Positions 45,336 through 57,411 of a stretch of 64,000 bases of DNA are shown here, piece by piece. A program made the translations under genes and the position numbers. Source of the stretch: Megaleporinus macrocephalus (taxonomy: Eukaryota; Chordata; Actinopteri; Characiformes; Anostomidae). Location: positions 12,464,774-12,528,773 of the forward strand of contig CM038716.1 of the NCBI GenBank assembly GCA_021613375.1, written 5' to 3'. The notes beneath the pieces are model-generated. The model saw nothing but the letters and a program-made list of their open reading frames with translations, was not told the origin of the DNA and made no database searches. How positions within the stretch are numbered: the first letter of the stretch is position 1; every line of letters begins with the position of its first letter.

Positions 45336-46085
45336 CAGCGAGTGAAATAAGTATTGAACACATCACCAATTTTCTAAACATGTTTCTAAAGGTGCTGTTG
45401 ACATGAAATGTTGGTGTCTCACCAAATGTTGGTAACAACCCATCTAATCCACACAAGCAAAGAAATCAAACCATAGATGTCCATAAATGAAGTTATGTGT
45501 AATAATGAGGAATGTCGCAAGAAGTATTGAACACAATTCCTGAAATTTGTTCAAAACTTCGTACAAAAGCTTTAGTTGGTGATGAAGCTTCAAGACGCCT
45601 CCTGTATCGAGAACTCTGAGCTTTAGTTCCTTCCATAGATGTTCATTTAAATTCGGGTCTGGTGATTGGCTGGGCTGTTCTAGCATCAGTATTTTCTTTC
45701 TCTGAAACTGATAGTGTTCTTGACTGTGTGTTTGGGATCATTGTCTTGCTGAGATGTTCACCATCCTTTCATCTTCATCATCCTGGTAGATGTCCATCAG
45801 TCCATTCATCCTTCCTTCTATGATATGAAGTGAGCCAGTGCAGTTGCTGAAAAACAGCCCAACAAACGTCACTGTTGGTGTGATGTTTTTGGGTGGATGT
45901 GCAGTGCCTTTGGACCTCCAAACATGGTGTGGCATCCAAACATGGTGTGGCATCGTCTAACCAGGAGTCTATGTACTCCCCCAGTATTTCACAGGCTTGT
46001 CTAAATGGTGTTGAGGAAACGTTAAAGGTGCTTCAACATGCTTCAAGGTGCTGTTGACATGAAATTCACACCAGATGTTGGTAAC
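45336..46085 (-). pseudogene. Tc1-like transposase relic (family with AAATAAGTATTGAACAC ends)
   Basis: TA then CAGCGAGTGAAATAAGTATT at 45336 resembles the terminal repeat of a widespread fish Tc1-like element. Minus-strand frames give TVTFVGLFFSNCTGSLHIIE then GRMNGLMD (45738-45953), and PSQSPDPNLNEHLWKELKLR (45444-45686). The latter is the PDLNPIEHLWKELK block carrying the catalytic Glu, with Ile-Glu changed to Asn-Glu. Several frames are broken, so it is inactive. Confidence 0.8.
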
Positions 46086-46090
46086 ATATA

Positions 46091-46430
46091 CAGGGAGAAG
46101 GTATTGAGCACATGAAGAGGGAGAGATGCAAAAAGCTATGGACAGTCATGACACCAGCTGAAATCTATCAACAAATTAATGTCAGCTGGTTTAACTGATG
46201 ACTTATAAAAAGATGTCTCATTACCAAGGTAACCAACATCTCATGATGGTTAAAACCAGTGAGCTCTCTCAAGACCTTGGCAACCTTATGGTTATTGTAC
46301 TGGACCACCATGGCCTGTATGCATGCTCACCATGCAAGACTCCATGGCTGAGGAGAAAAAGCATGTTGAAGCATCTTGAACGCTTCCTCAACACCATTCA
46401 GACTAGCCTGTGAAATACTGGGAGAGTGGG
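46091..46430 (+). pseudogene. Inverted N-terminal fragment of the same Tc1-like family
   Basis: CAGGGAGAAGGTATTGAGCA after TA, then MSHYQGNQHLMMVKTSELSQ near 46213, similar to the N-terminus of this transposase family. 46338-46428 is the inverse of 45960-46052 (GCATGTTGAAGCATCTTGAA; TCCTCAACACCATT). Confidence 0.65.
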
Positions 46431-47012
46431 TCAGTGTGTTTGGGGATCTTCTCTGAGTGAGTACAGGCAGTTTGGAGGCTGTAGGTTAAACGAAACCATG
46501 ATGTTTAGGTGTGACTGAAAACTAATAGGACTCTATGGGGAAAAACGAGGGATGGAATAAAACGACAAACAGACGAGTGTGTCAAACTAACAGTGCAGTC
46601 ATGGTCGGGGGTCCGCCCTGAGTTAGGGTATGTGGAACGGTGTCTGTGGGTGGAGCAGAAGTTCAGTAGATTGGCGTTCACTTTTCCATCCTATTCATGC
46701 TCTATGGGAAAAATTACAGAAAATATCTGTTGTTACCTGAAATCTGTGCATCCAATCAAAAAGCTGTACACAAGTCACAATCAGACAATCAGACCAGACA
46801 GTCTGGAGCGGAAATTCAAGTGAAGATCTGACAAGATCTGAGAGCAAAAAACGAATATCAACCTGAGCATAATAAGCATCTAAACAGTGTTCCACAGCTG
46901 TCCTGGGGTCTAGACTGAAAGGTTCCTTAGAGAAGTGTGGTTCTAGCTCAGGAGAACCTCATGCCATTGTTTTTGTTTTTTTTGTTTTTTTGTATTTGAA
47001 GGTAAATGGTTT
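46431..47012. other. Stretch without a recognised gene
   Basis: Short ORFs on both strands; no repeat identified in the window. Confidence 0.25.
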
Positions 47013-47805
47013 AGAGCAGGGGTCACTAATAGGCGGAGTGGTCCGGGTTCAACCCAGACATTGTCCAATGTGGACCCAAACTGATAAACTATTAAGAGCG
47101 ATTTATTTTTTAAGTGTTTAAGTGTTAAAATTATTTTAAGGGGCGGAGCTTTTCTCATCTTTACGGTATATGGGCTTTCACGTGTGTTGTAAGATCACCA
47201 AAGGCTCCTCAGCCAATCAGATCTATGCAGATTCGGGAGTGGGGCGTGCTCACAGGCGAGGTACGAGGTGAGAAGGAGCAGTCAGAGAGGAAAGCGAGTG
47301 GGGGAAAGAATAAGGAGCTCTAAAAGAGGAAAGCTGACGGAGAAACCAGACTCTTTGAACCTGGAATGGAGACGTATATGTTTGTTCTTCTCACAGGCAG
47401 CTCCAAACCAACAGGTCCAGCTGAGAAGACCAGAGGTTCACCAGAAGACCCTGCTTTATTTACTGATTCTATAAATAAACACTATAAGATGATCCTTTTA
47501 AAGTATTCTGTTTTTAATGTAGTCCTTATTTTTACTTCAAATGAGAAAAAATATTTAATAGAATTTTATAAATAATTAATTCAGTTCAGTATTTAAACAG
47601 TAAATCTACTGAAATATACTGAACGGTATGTGTGGTGTGTTGGTGTTTCAGTAGTTGATGGTATAAGATGCTGATACTAGGCTACTTCAGTAAACAGGAT
47701 ATACCACTGAATCAGAACACACGTTAGAGATGATGATGGTCCAGACCTTGACCTGAGGAGATCTCCTCTAACTGGACTCTAATTAAACACCACTGGTTTA
47801 GAGGT
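47013..47805 (+). mobile_element. hAT-type element relic (copy 2) with transposase N-terminal remains
   Basis: GTCACTAATAGGCGG, TTGTCCAATGTGGACCCAAA, TTTACGGTATATGGGCTTT and CCAATCAGATCTATGC occur in the same order as at 63.2-63.4 kb. 47366-47460 reads METYMFVLLTGSSKPTGPAE, the diverged equivalent of the 63.47-kb coding segment (TEMFILPTDSSTPT). AAATAAACACTATAAGATG near 47472 parallels the window's right end. 47575-47800 equals 19895-20146. Confidence 0.65.
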
Positions 47806-48340
47806 TCTGCCTCAGAAGAATCAAACTAGTGTCAGTACAGAACTCTGACACTCAGAGACCAAGCAGAAGCCAAAGCACAGTAGGTGATGGCAGCTGGGGT
47901 CCCCTTAAGTGCCTCACAACCCCCCACCCCCCCCCCACCCTCCTTCACAACCCTCCCACAACCCAAGCCCCCCGACACACACGCCCCTCACCCATGGCAA
48001 AAAAAAAAGAGACAAGGAAATTGACGGTGGTTGCCATGGCAACAGTGAGCAGGTTTCCGCCGGTGACAGCCTTTCCAGTCCCCACGGCTGTTTCGCATGC
48101 GTTTTATCGGGGAGGCCCAGACCCTCGCACCGCACACGCATGCATAAACACAGGAGCGCGGCGGCCCTCGCGGTTCACGCCCTCCTGCACAGGGACGCGG
48201 CGGTTCTGCTGTGGTTCTGCTGCGGTTCTGCTGCGGTTCTGCAGTGAAGCACTGATTTGAAGGTACTGCTACATAATCAATAAACAGTTCTCAGTTCAGA
48301 AACTCTGATTAACCATTAAACTACTAAACTACACCTGCTT
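47806..48340. promoter_or_regulatory. CpG-rich island containing a perfect RFX X-box palindrome
   Basis: GTTGCCATGGCAAC at 48030-48043 is a perfect 14-bp palindrome identical to the RFX-family X-box consensus. Flanked by CpG-rich sequence 48055-48235 and TTTCGCATGCGTTTT (NRF1-like, ~48088). A C-rich run precedes it (47925-47940). GGTTCTGCTGC is tandem at 48200-48240. No ORF with recognisable product. Confidence 0.5.
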
Positions 48341-51300
48341 CATCTCTCCCTCCCTCTATCTCTCTCTCCTTCAGTCTCTCTCCCTCCCTCTATCTCTCTC
48401 TCCTTTAGTCTCTCTCCCTCCCTCTATCTCTCTCTCCTTCAGTCTCTCTCCCTCCCTCTATCTCTCTCTCCTTCAGTCTCTCTCCCTCCCTCTATCTCTC
48501 TCTCCTTCAGTCTCTCTCCCTCTATCTCTCTCTCCTTTAGTCTCTCTCCCTCCCTCTATCTCTCTCTCCTTCAGTCTCTCTCCCTCCCTCTATCTCTCTC
48601 TCCTTCAGTCTCTCTCTCCCTCTATCTCTCTCTCCTTTAGTCTCTCTCCCTCCCTCTATCTCTCTCTCCTTTAGTCTCTCTCCCTCCCTCTATCTCTCTC
48701 CTTTAGTCTCTCTCCCTCCCTCTATCTCTCTCTCCTTCAGTCTCTCTCCCTCTATCTCTCTCTCCTTTAGTCTCTCTCCCTCCCTCTATCTCTCTCTCCT
48801 TCAGTCTCTCTCCCTCCCTCTATCTCTCTCTCCTTTAGTCTCTCTCCCTCCCTCTATCTCTCTCTCCTTCAGTCTCTCTCCCTCCCTCTATCTCTCTCCT
48901 TCAGTCTCTCTCTCTCCCTCTATCTCTCTCCTTCAGTCTCTCTCTCTCCCTCTATCTCTCTCTCCTTCAGTCTCTCTCCCTCCCTCTATCTCTCTCTCCT
49001 TCAGTCTCTCTCCCTCCCTCTATCTCTCTCTCCTTCAGTCTCTCTCCCTCCCTCTATCTCTCTCTCCTTCAGTCTCTCTCCCTCCCTCTATCTCTCTCTC
49101 CTTCAGTCTCTCTCCCTCCCTCTATCTCTCTCTCCTTCAGTCTCTCTCCCTCCCTCTATCTCTCTCTCCTTTAGTCTCTCTCCCTCCCTCTATCTCTCTC
49201 TCCTTTAGTCTCTCTCCCTCCCTCTATCTCTCTCCTTCAGTCTCTCTCCCTCCCTCTATCTCTCTCTCCTTCTGTCTCTCTCCTCCCTCTATCTCTCTCT
49301 CCTTCAGTCTCTCTCCCTCCCTCTATCTCTCTCTCCTTTAGTCTCTCTCCCTCCCTCTATCTCTCTCTCCTTCAGTCTCTCTCCCTCCCTCTATCTCTCT
49401 CTCCTTTAGTCTCTCTCCCTCCCTCTATCTCTCTCTCCTTCAGTCTCTCTCTCCTTTAGTCTCTCTCCCTCCCTCTATCTCTCTCTCCTTTAGTCTCTCT
49501 CCCTCCCTCTATCTCTCTCTCCTTCAGTCTCTCTCTCTCCCTCTATCTCTCTCTCCTTCAGTCTCTCTCCCTCCCTCTATCTCTTTCTCCTTCAGTCTCT
49601 CTCCCTCCCTCTATCTCTCTCTCCTTTAGTCTCTCTCCCTCCCTCTATCTCTCTCCTTTAGTCTCTCTCCCTCCCTCTATCTCTCTCTCCTTCAGTCTCT
49701 CTCCCTCTATCTCTCTCTCCTTTAGTCTCTCTCCCTCCCTCTATCTCTCTCTCCTTCAGTCTCTCTCCCTCCCTCTATCTCTCTCTCCTTTAGTCTCTCT
49801 CCCTCCCTCTATCTCTCTCTCCTTCAGTCTCTCTCCCTCCCTCTATCTCTCTCCTTCAGTCTCTCTCTCTCCCTCTATCTCTCTCCTTCAGTCTCTCTCT
49901 CTCCCTCTATCTCTCTCTCCTTCAGTCTCTCTCCCTCCCTCTATCTCTCTCTCCTTCAGTCTCTCTCCCTCCCTCTATCTCTCTCTCCTTCAGTCTCTCT
50001 CCCTCCCTCTATCTCTCTCTCCTTCAGTCTCTCTCCCTCCCTCTATCTCTCTCCTTCAGTCTCTCTCCCTCCCTCTATCTCTCTCTCCTTCAGTCTCTCT
50101 CCCTCCCTCTATCTCTCTCTCCTTCAGTCTCTCTCCCTCCCTCTATCTCTCTCTCCTTTAGTCTCTCTCCCTCCCTCTATCTCTCTCTCCTTCAGTCTCT
50201 CTCTCTCCCCTCTATCTCTCTCCTTTAGTCTCTCTCCCTCCCTCTATCTCTCTCTCCTTCAGTCTCTCTCCCTCCCTCTATCTCTCTCTCCTTCAGTCTC
50301 TCTCTCTCCCTCTATCTCTCTCTCCTTCAGTCTCTCTCTCTCCCTCTATCTCTCTCCTTCAGTCTCTCTCTCTCCCTCTATCTCTCTCTCCTTCAGTCTC
50401 TCTCTCTCCCTCTATCTCTCTCCTTCAGTCTCTCTCCCTCCCTCTATCTCTCTCTCCTTCAGTCTCTCTCTCTCCCTCTATCTCTCTCCTTTAGTCTCTC
50501 TCCCTCCCTCTATCTCTCTCTCCTTCAGTCTCTCTCCCTCCCTCTATCTCTCTCTCCTTCAGTCTCTCTCCCTCCCTCTATCTCTCTCTCCTTCAGTCTC
50601 TCTCCCTCCCTCTATCTCTCTCTCCTTCAGTCTCTCTCCCTCCCTCAATCTCTCTCTCCTTCAGTCTCTCTCTCTCCCTCTATCTCTCTCCTTCAGTCTC
50701 TCTCCCTCCTCTATCTCTCTCTCCTTCAGTCTCTCTCTCTCCCTCTATCTCTCTCTCCTTCAGTCTCATCTCCCTCCCTCTATCTCTCTCTCCTTCAGTC
50801 TCTCTCTCTCCCTCTATCTCTCTCCTTCAGTCTCTCTCTCTCCCCCTCTCTCTCTCCTTCAGTCTCTCTCTCTCCCTCTATCTCTCTCTCCTTCAGTCTC
50901 TCTCTCTCCCTCTATCTCTCTCTCCTTCAGTCTCTCTCCCTCCCTCTATCTCTCTCCTTCAGTCTCTCTCCCTCCCTCTATCTCTCTCTCCTTCAGTCTC
51001 TCTCCCTCCCTCTCTCTCTCTCTCCTTCAGTCTCTCTCTCCCTCTATCTCTCTCTCCTTCAGTCTCTCTCCCTCCCTCTCTCTCTCTCTCCTTCAGTCTC
51101 TCTCTCCGTCTATCTCTCTCTCCTTTAGTCTCTCTCCCTCCCTCTATCTCTCTCTCCTTCAGTCTCTCTCCCTCCCTCTATCTCTCTCTCCTTTAGTCTC
51201 TCTCCCTCCCTCTATCTCTCTCCTTCAGTCTCTCTCTCTCCCTCTATCTCTCTCTCCTTTAGTCTCTCTCTCTCCCTCTCTCTTCTCTCCTTCAGTCTCT

Positions 51301-52960
51301 CTCTCTCCCTCTCTCTCTCTCCCTCAGTCTCTCTCTCTCCCTCTATCTCTCTCTCCCTCAGTCTCTCTCTTCCCCTCTATCTCTCTCCCTCAGTCTCTCT
51401 CTCTCCCTCTATCTCTCTCTCCCTCTATCTCTCTCTCCTTCAGTCTCTCTCCCTCCCTCTATCTCTCTCTCCTTCAGTCTCTCTCTCTCCTCTATCTCTC
51501 TCTCCTTCAGTCTCTCTCCCTCCCTCTATCTCTCTCTCCTTCAGTCTCTCTCTCTCCCTCTATCTCTCTCTCCTTCAGTCTCTCTCCCTCCCTCTATCTC
51601 TCTCTCCCTCAGTCTCTCTCTCTCCCTCTATCTCTCTCTCCCTCAGTCTCTCTCTCTCCCTCTATCTCTCTCTCCTTCAGTCTCTCTCTCTCCCTCTATC
51701 TCTCTCTCCTTCAGTCTCTCTCTCTCCCTCTATCTCTCTCTCCCTCAGTCTCTCTCCCTCCCTCTATCTCTCTCTCCCTCAGTCTCTCTCTCTCCCTCTA
51801 TCTCTCTCTCCCTCAGTCTCTCTCCCTCCCTCTATCTCTCTCTCCCTCTATCTCTCTCTCCTTCAGTCTCTCTCTCTCCCTCTATCTCTCTCTCCTTTAG
51901 TCTCTCTCCCCTCCCTCTATCTCTCTCTCCTTCAGTCTCTCTCTCTCCCTCTATCTCTCTCTCCTTCAGTCTCTCTCACACCCTCTATCTCTCTCTCCTT
52001 CAGTCTCTCTCTCTCCCTCTACCTCTCTCTCCTTCAGTCTCTCTCTCTCCCTCTATCTCTCTCTCCTTCAGTCTCTCTCTCTCCCTCTATCTCTCTCTCC
52101 CTCAGTCTCTCTCCCTCCCTCTATCTCTCTCTCCCTCAGTCTCTCTCTCTCTCCCTCTATCTCTCTCTCCCTCAGTCTCTCTCCCTCCCTCTATCTCTCT
52201 CTCCCTCTATCTCTCTCTCCTTCAGTCTCTCTCTCCCTCTATCTCTCTCTCCTTTAGTCTCTCTCCCTCCCTCTATCTCTCTCTCCTTCAGTCTCTCTCT
52301 CTCCCTCTATCTCTCTCTCCTTCAGTCTCTCTCCCTCCCTCTATCTCTCTCTCCTTCAGTCTCTCTCTCTCCCTCTATCTCTCTCTCCTTCAGTCTCTCT
52401 CTCTCCCTCTATCTCTCTCTCCTTCAGTCTCTCTCCCTCCCTCTATCTCTCTCTCCCTCAGTCTCTCTCCCTCCCTCTATCTCTCTCTCCCTCAGTCTCT
52501 CTCTCTCCCTCTATCTCTCTCTCCCTCAGTCTCTCTCTCTCCCTCTATCTCTCTCTCCTTCAGTCTCTCTCTCTCCCTCTATCTCTCTCCTTCAGTCTCT
52601 CTCCCTCCCTCTATCTCTCTCTCCTTCAGTCTCTCTCTCTCCCTCTATCTCTCTCTCCCTCAGTCTCTCTCCCTCCCTCTATCTCTCTCTCCCTCAGTCT
52701 CTCTCTCTCCCTCTATCTCTCTCTCCCTCAGTCTCTCTCCCTCCCTCTATCTCTCTCTCCCTCTATCTCTCTCTCCTTCAGTCTCTCTCTCTCCCTCTAT
52801 CTCTCTCTCCTTCAGTCTCTCTCTCTCCCTCTATCTCTCTCTCCTTCAGTCTCTCTCCCTCCCTCTATCTCTCTCCTTCAGTCTCTCTCCCTCCCTCTAT
52901 CTCTCTTTCCTTGTCTCTCTCCCTCCCTCTATCTCTCTCTCCTTCAGTCTCTCTCTCCCT
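48341..52960. repeat. CT-rich 34-bp minisatellite, ~135 copies (4.6 kb)
   Basis: The unit is TCTCTCTCCCTCCCTCTATC then TCTCTCTCCTTCAG, with CTTTAG, CCTCAG and shortened forms. A block of at least 300 bases at 48.66 kb recurs essentially unchanged at 49.62 kb, a ~960-bp higher-order duplication. The strand is almost pure pyrimidine apart from TAT and CAG. Confidence 0.97.
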
Positions 52961-53705
52961 CTATCTTCTGTCTCTCCTTCTGCCTCTCCCTCCCTCTGTC
53001 TTCTGTCTCTCCTTCTGCCTCTCTCTCTCTCCCTCCATCTGTCTTCTGTCTCTTCTTCTGCCTCTCTCTCTCTGTCTTCTGTCTCTCCTTCTGCCTCTCT
53101 CTCTCTTTCTCTCCCTCTATCTTCTGTCTCTCCTTCTGCCTCTCTCTCTCTTTCTTTCTCTCTCTATATTCTGTCTCTCCTTCTGCCTCTCTCTCTCCCT
53201 CTATCTTCTGTGTCTCCTTCTGCCTCTCTCTCTCTATCTTCTGTCTCCATTTGCCTCTCTCTCTCTCTATCATCTGTCTCTCCTTCTGCCTCTCTCTCTT
53301 TTTTTCTCTCTCTATATTCTGTCTCTCCTTCTGCCTCTCTCTCTCTTTCTTTCTCTCTCTATATTCTGTCTCTCCTTCTGCCTCTCTCTCCCTCTATCAT
53401 CTGTCTCTCCTTCTGCCTCTCTCTCTCTCTCTCTATCATCTGTCTCTCCTTCTGCCTCTCTCTCTCCCTCTATCCTCTGTCTCTCCTTCTGCCTCTCTCT
53501 CTCTCTATCTTCTGTGTCTCCTTCTGCCTCTCTCTCTTTCTTTCTCTCTCTCTCTCTCTATCATCTGTCTCTCCTTCTGCCTCTCTCTCTCTCTCTATCT
53601 TCTGTGTCTCCTTCTGCCTCTCTCTCTTTCTTTCTCTCTCTCTTCTGCCTCTCTTTCTCTCTCCCTCTGTCTTCTGTCTCTCCTGCTGTATCTCTCTCTA
53701 CATTT
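52961..53705. repeat. CT-rich minisatellite, variant unit
   Basis: The unit is ATCTTCTGTCTCTCCTTCTG then CCTCTCTCTC, ~36-50 bp. Continuous with the previous array but with a different consensus. Leu/Ser frames (for example 52911-53711) are artefacts. Confidence 0.94.
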
Positions 53706-53784
53706 GCCTGAGTCATCACACGTTAGTCAGCAGAGCTTCATCCTGACTGTCTGATCTACTGTCTCTGCTGTCTGACCTGCTGAT

Positions 53785-56290
53785 ACAGAGGAGGACGGTC
53801 TCTCTCTCTCTCTCTCTTTATCCAGGTCGACCAGAGGAGGACGGTCTCTCTCTCTCTATCCAGGTCGACCAGAGGAGGACGGTCTCTCTCTCTCTATCCA
53901 GGTCGATCAGAGGAGGACGGTCACTCTCTCTCTATCCAGGTCGACCAGAGGAGGATGGTCACTCTCTCTCTATCCAGGTCGACCAGACGAGGACGGTCTC
54001 TCTCTCTCTATCCAGGTCGATCAGAGGAGGACGGTCACTCTCTCTCTATCCAGGTCAACCAGAGGAGGATGGTCACTCTCTCTCTATCCAGGTCGACCAG
54101 ACGAGGACGGTCACTCTCTCTCTATACAGAGGAAGACGGTCACTCTCTCTCTATACAGAGGAGGACAGTCACTCTCTTTCTATACAGAGGAGGCGGTCAC
54201 TCTCTCTCTAAACAGAGGAGGATGGTCACTCTCTATACAGAGGAGGACAGTCACTTTCTTTTTATACAGAGGAGGACGGTCACTCTCTATCTATACAGAG
54301 AAGGACAGTCACTCTCTCTCTATCCGGGGTTGACCAGAGGAGGACGGTCACTCTCTATACAGAGGAGGACGGTCACTCTCTTTTTATACAGAGGAGGACG
54401 GTCACTCTCTATCTATACAGAGAAGGACAGTCTCTCTCTCTCTATACAGAGGAGGATGGTCTCTCTCTATATATACAGAGGAGGACGGTCTCTCTCTCTA
54501 TACAGAGGAGGATGGTCTCTCTCTCTCTATACAGAGGAGGACAGTCTCTCTCTCTCTATACAGAGGAGGATGGTCTCTCTCTATATATACAGAGGAGGAC
54601 GGTCTCTCTCTCTATACAGAGGAGGATGGTCTCTCTCTCTCTATACAGAGGAGGACGGTCTCTCTATATACAGAGGAGGACGGGCTCTCTCTTTCTCTCT
54701 ATCCAGGTCGACCAGAGGAGGACGGTCTCTCTCTCTCTATCCAGGTCAACCAGAGGAGGACGGTCTCTCTCTCTCTATACAGAGGAGGACAGTCACTCTC
54801 TCTGTATACAGAGGAGGACGGTCTCTCTCTCTCTCTCTCTCTTTATCCAGGTCGACCAGAGGAGGACGGTCTCTCTCTCTCTATCCAGGTCGACCAGAGG
54901 AGGACGGTCTCTCTCTCTCTATCCAGGTCGACCAGAGGAGGACGGTCTCTCTCTCTCTATCCAGGTCGATCAGAGGAGGACGGTCACTCTCTCTCTATCC
55001 AGGTCGACCAGAGGAGGATGGTCACTCTCTCTCTATCCAGGTCGACCAGACGAGGACGGTCTCTCTCTCTCTATCCAGGTCGATCAGAGGAGGACGGTCA
55101 CTCTCTCTCTATCCAGGTTGACCAGAGGAGGATGGTCACTCTCTCTCTATCCAGGTCGACCAGACGAGGACGGTCACTCTCTCTCTATACAGAGGAGGAC
55201 GGTCACTCTCTCTCTATACAGAGGAGGACGTCACTCTCTCTATATACAGAGAAGGACAGTCACTCTCTTTCTATACAGAGGAGGCGGTCACTCTCTCTCT
55301 AAACAGAGGAGGATGGTCACTCTCTATACAGAGGAGGACAGTCACTTTCTTTTTATACAGAGGAGGACGGTCACTCTCTTTCTATACAGAGGAGGACGGT
55401 CACTCTCTTTTTATACAGAGGAGGACGGTCACTCTCTATCTATACAGAGGAGGACGTCACTCTCTCTATACAGAGGAGGACAGTCACTCTCTTTCTATAC
55501 AGAGGAGGACGGTCACTCTCTCTCTATACAGAGGAGGACGTCACTCTCTCTATACAGAGGAGGACAGTCACTCTCTTTCTATACAGAGGAGGCGGTCACT
55601 CTCTCTCTAAACAGAGGAGGACGGTCACTCTCTATACAGAGGAGGACAGTCACTTTCTTTTTATACAGAGGAGGACGGTCACTCTCTATCTATACAGAGA
55701 AGGACAGTCACTCTCTCTCTATCCGGGGTTGACCAGAGGAGGACGGTCACTCTCTATACAGAGGAGGACGGTCACTCTCTTTTTATACAGAGGAGGACGG
55801 TCACTCTCTATCTATACAGAGAAGGACAGTCACTCTCTCTCTATCCGGGGTTGACCAGAGGAGGACGGTCACTCTCACTCTATCCGGGGTCGGCCAGAGG
55901 AGGACGGTCACTCTCTCTCTCTATACAGAGGAGGACGGTCACTCTCTTTTTATACAGAGGAGGAGGGTCACTCTCTCTATATACAGAGGAGGACGGTCAC
56001 TCTCTCTCTATCCTGGGTCACCAAAGGAGGATGGTCACTCTCTCTCTATACAGCAGAGGATGGTCACTCTCTCTCTATCCAGCAGAGGATGGTCACTCTC
56101 TCTCTATACAGCAGAGAATGGTCACTCTCTCTCTATCCAGCAGAGGATGGTCACTCTCTATACAGCAGAGGATGGTCACTCTCTCTATATACAGCAGAAG
56201 ATAGTCACTCTCTCTCTATACAGCAGAGGATGGTCACTCTCTCTATATAGCAGAGGATGATCACTCTCTCTCTGTATCCAGGGTCAACCA
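53785..56290. repeat. GAGGAGGAC minisatellite with ~1-kb higher-order repeat, ~80 units
   Basis: Two unit types: TATACAGAGGAGGACGGTCA then CTCTCTCTC (~30 bp), and TCCAGGTCGACCAGAGGAGG then ACGGTCACTCTCTCTCTA (~38 bp). The block 53.80-54.1 kb recurs at 54.83-55.15 kb. It runs into an intact dispersed repeat at 56275. The 388- and 406-codon ORFs here are repeat artefacts. Confidence 0.95.
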
Positions 56291-56425
56291 GAGGAGGATG
56301 GGTTCCTCCCTTGAGCCTGGGTTTCTCTCAAGGTTTCTTGCTCTGATCAAGGGAGCTTCTCCTCGCCACTGTCACCTCTGGCTTGCTCTAGGTCTTGGAC
56401 CTGGATACCCTTTCCTACGTTTGGA
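56275..56425. mobile_element. Dispersed repeat that seeds the GAGGAGGAC array
   Basis: GTCAACCAGAGGAGGATGGG then TTCCTCCCTTGAGCCTGGGT and CACTGTCACCTCTGGCTTGC: inverse orientation of the 10.77-kb repeat. A second partial copy follows at 56448-56490. Confidence 0.7.
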
Positions 56426-56813
56426 TGGTCACTCTCTCTATCCAGGATCGACCAGAGGTGGATGGGTTCCTCTCTTGAGCCTGGGTTCAAGTGAGTCACA
56501 TAAGGCCAGATGCCTCGGTTACAATGAGGCTGCAAGGCATCATTACAACAAAGGTATTCTGAATAACAGGCTTTTTTCTCTATAGAGAGTCTTAATGAAG
56601 GACAGAGTTAATACTCCGGTGGAGGGATCAGGAGGGAGCTTGAGTATACTACCCAGGGGACGTAGCAGTCACATTTTCTCCTAGAAGATTCTGGGTGTGT
56701 TCCAAATTGCCTACTAACTCAGTAGGTACTAGAATGGAGTTAGTACAAACTGTTTCAGTACGTGAGTATTTAGTATCCACATCATCTCAGACTATGTCAT
56801 TATGTCTGCCTTC
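56426..56813. other. Non-coding stretch
   Basis: 56698-56800 (TTCCAAATTGCCTACTAACT) resembles a fish dispersed repeat. No gene. Confidence 0.3.
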
Positions 56814-56814
56814 T

Positions 56815-56905
<91 letters not shown>

Positions 56906-56911
56906 TCTGGC

Positions 56912-56997
<86 letters not shown>

Positions 56998-57027
56998 TCT
57001 GGCAGATAGATAGATAGATAGTCTGGC

Positions 57028-57125
<98 letters not shown>

Positions 57126-57179
57126 GTAGATAGATAGATAGTCTGGCAGATAGATAGATAGATAGATAGATAGTCTGGC

Positions 57180-57249
<70 letters not shown>

Positions 57250-57255
57250 TCTGGC

Positions 57256-57337
<82 letters not shown>

Positions 57338-57343
57338 TCTGGC

Positions 57344-57393
<50 letters not shown>

Positions 57394-57411
57394 TCTGGCA
57401 GATAGATAGAT
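56814..57411. repeat. (GATA)n microsatellite, ~600 bp, interrupted by GTCTGGCA
   Basis: GATA runs of varied length are separated eight times by the same 8-mer GTCTGGCA. Sits against a LINE 3' tail. Confidence 0.97.

Noticed and set aside
52911..53754. Leu/Ser ORFs in CT-rich DNA
   Set aside because: Pyrimidine-rich repeat reads as Leu, Ser and Pro in several frames at once; not coding.
53955..55732. 388- and 406-codon ORFs rich in Arg, Ser and Leu
   Set aside because: Overlapping frames of a simple minisatellite grown from a dispersed repeat; no gene features.
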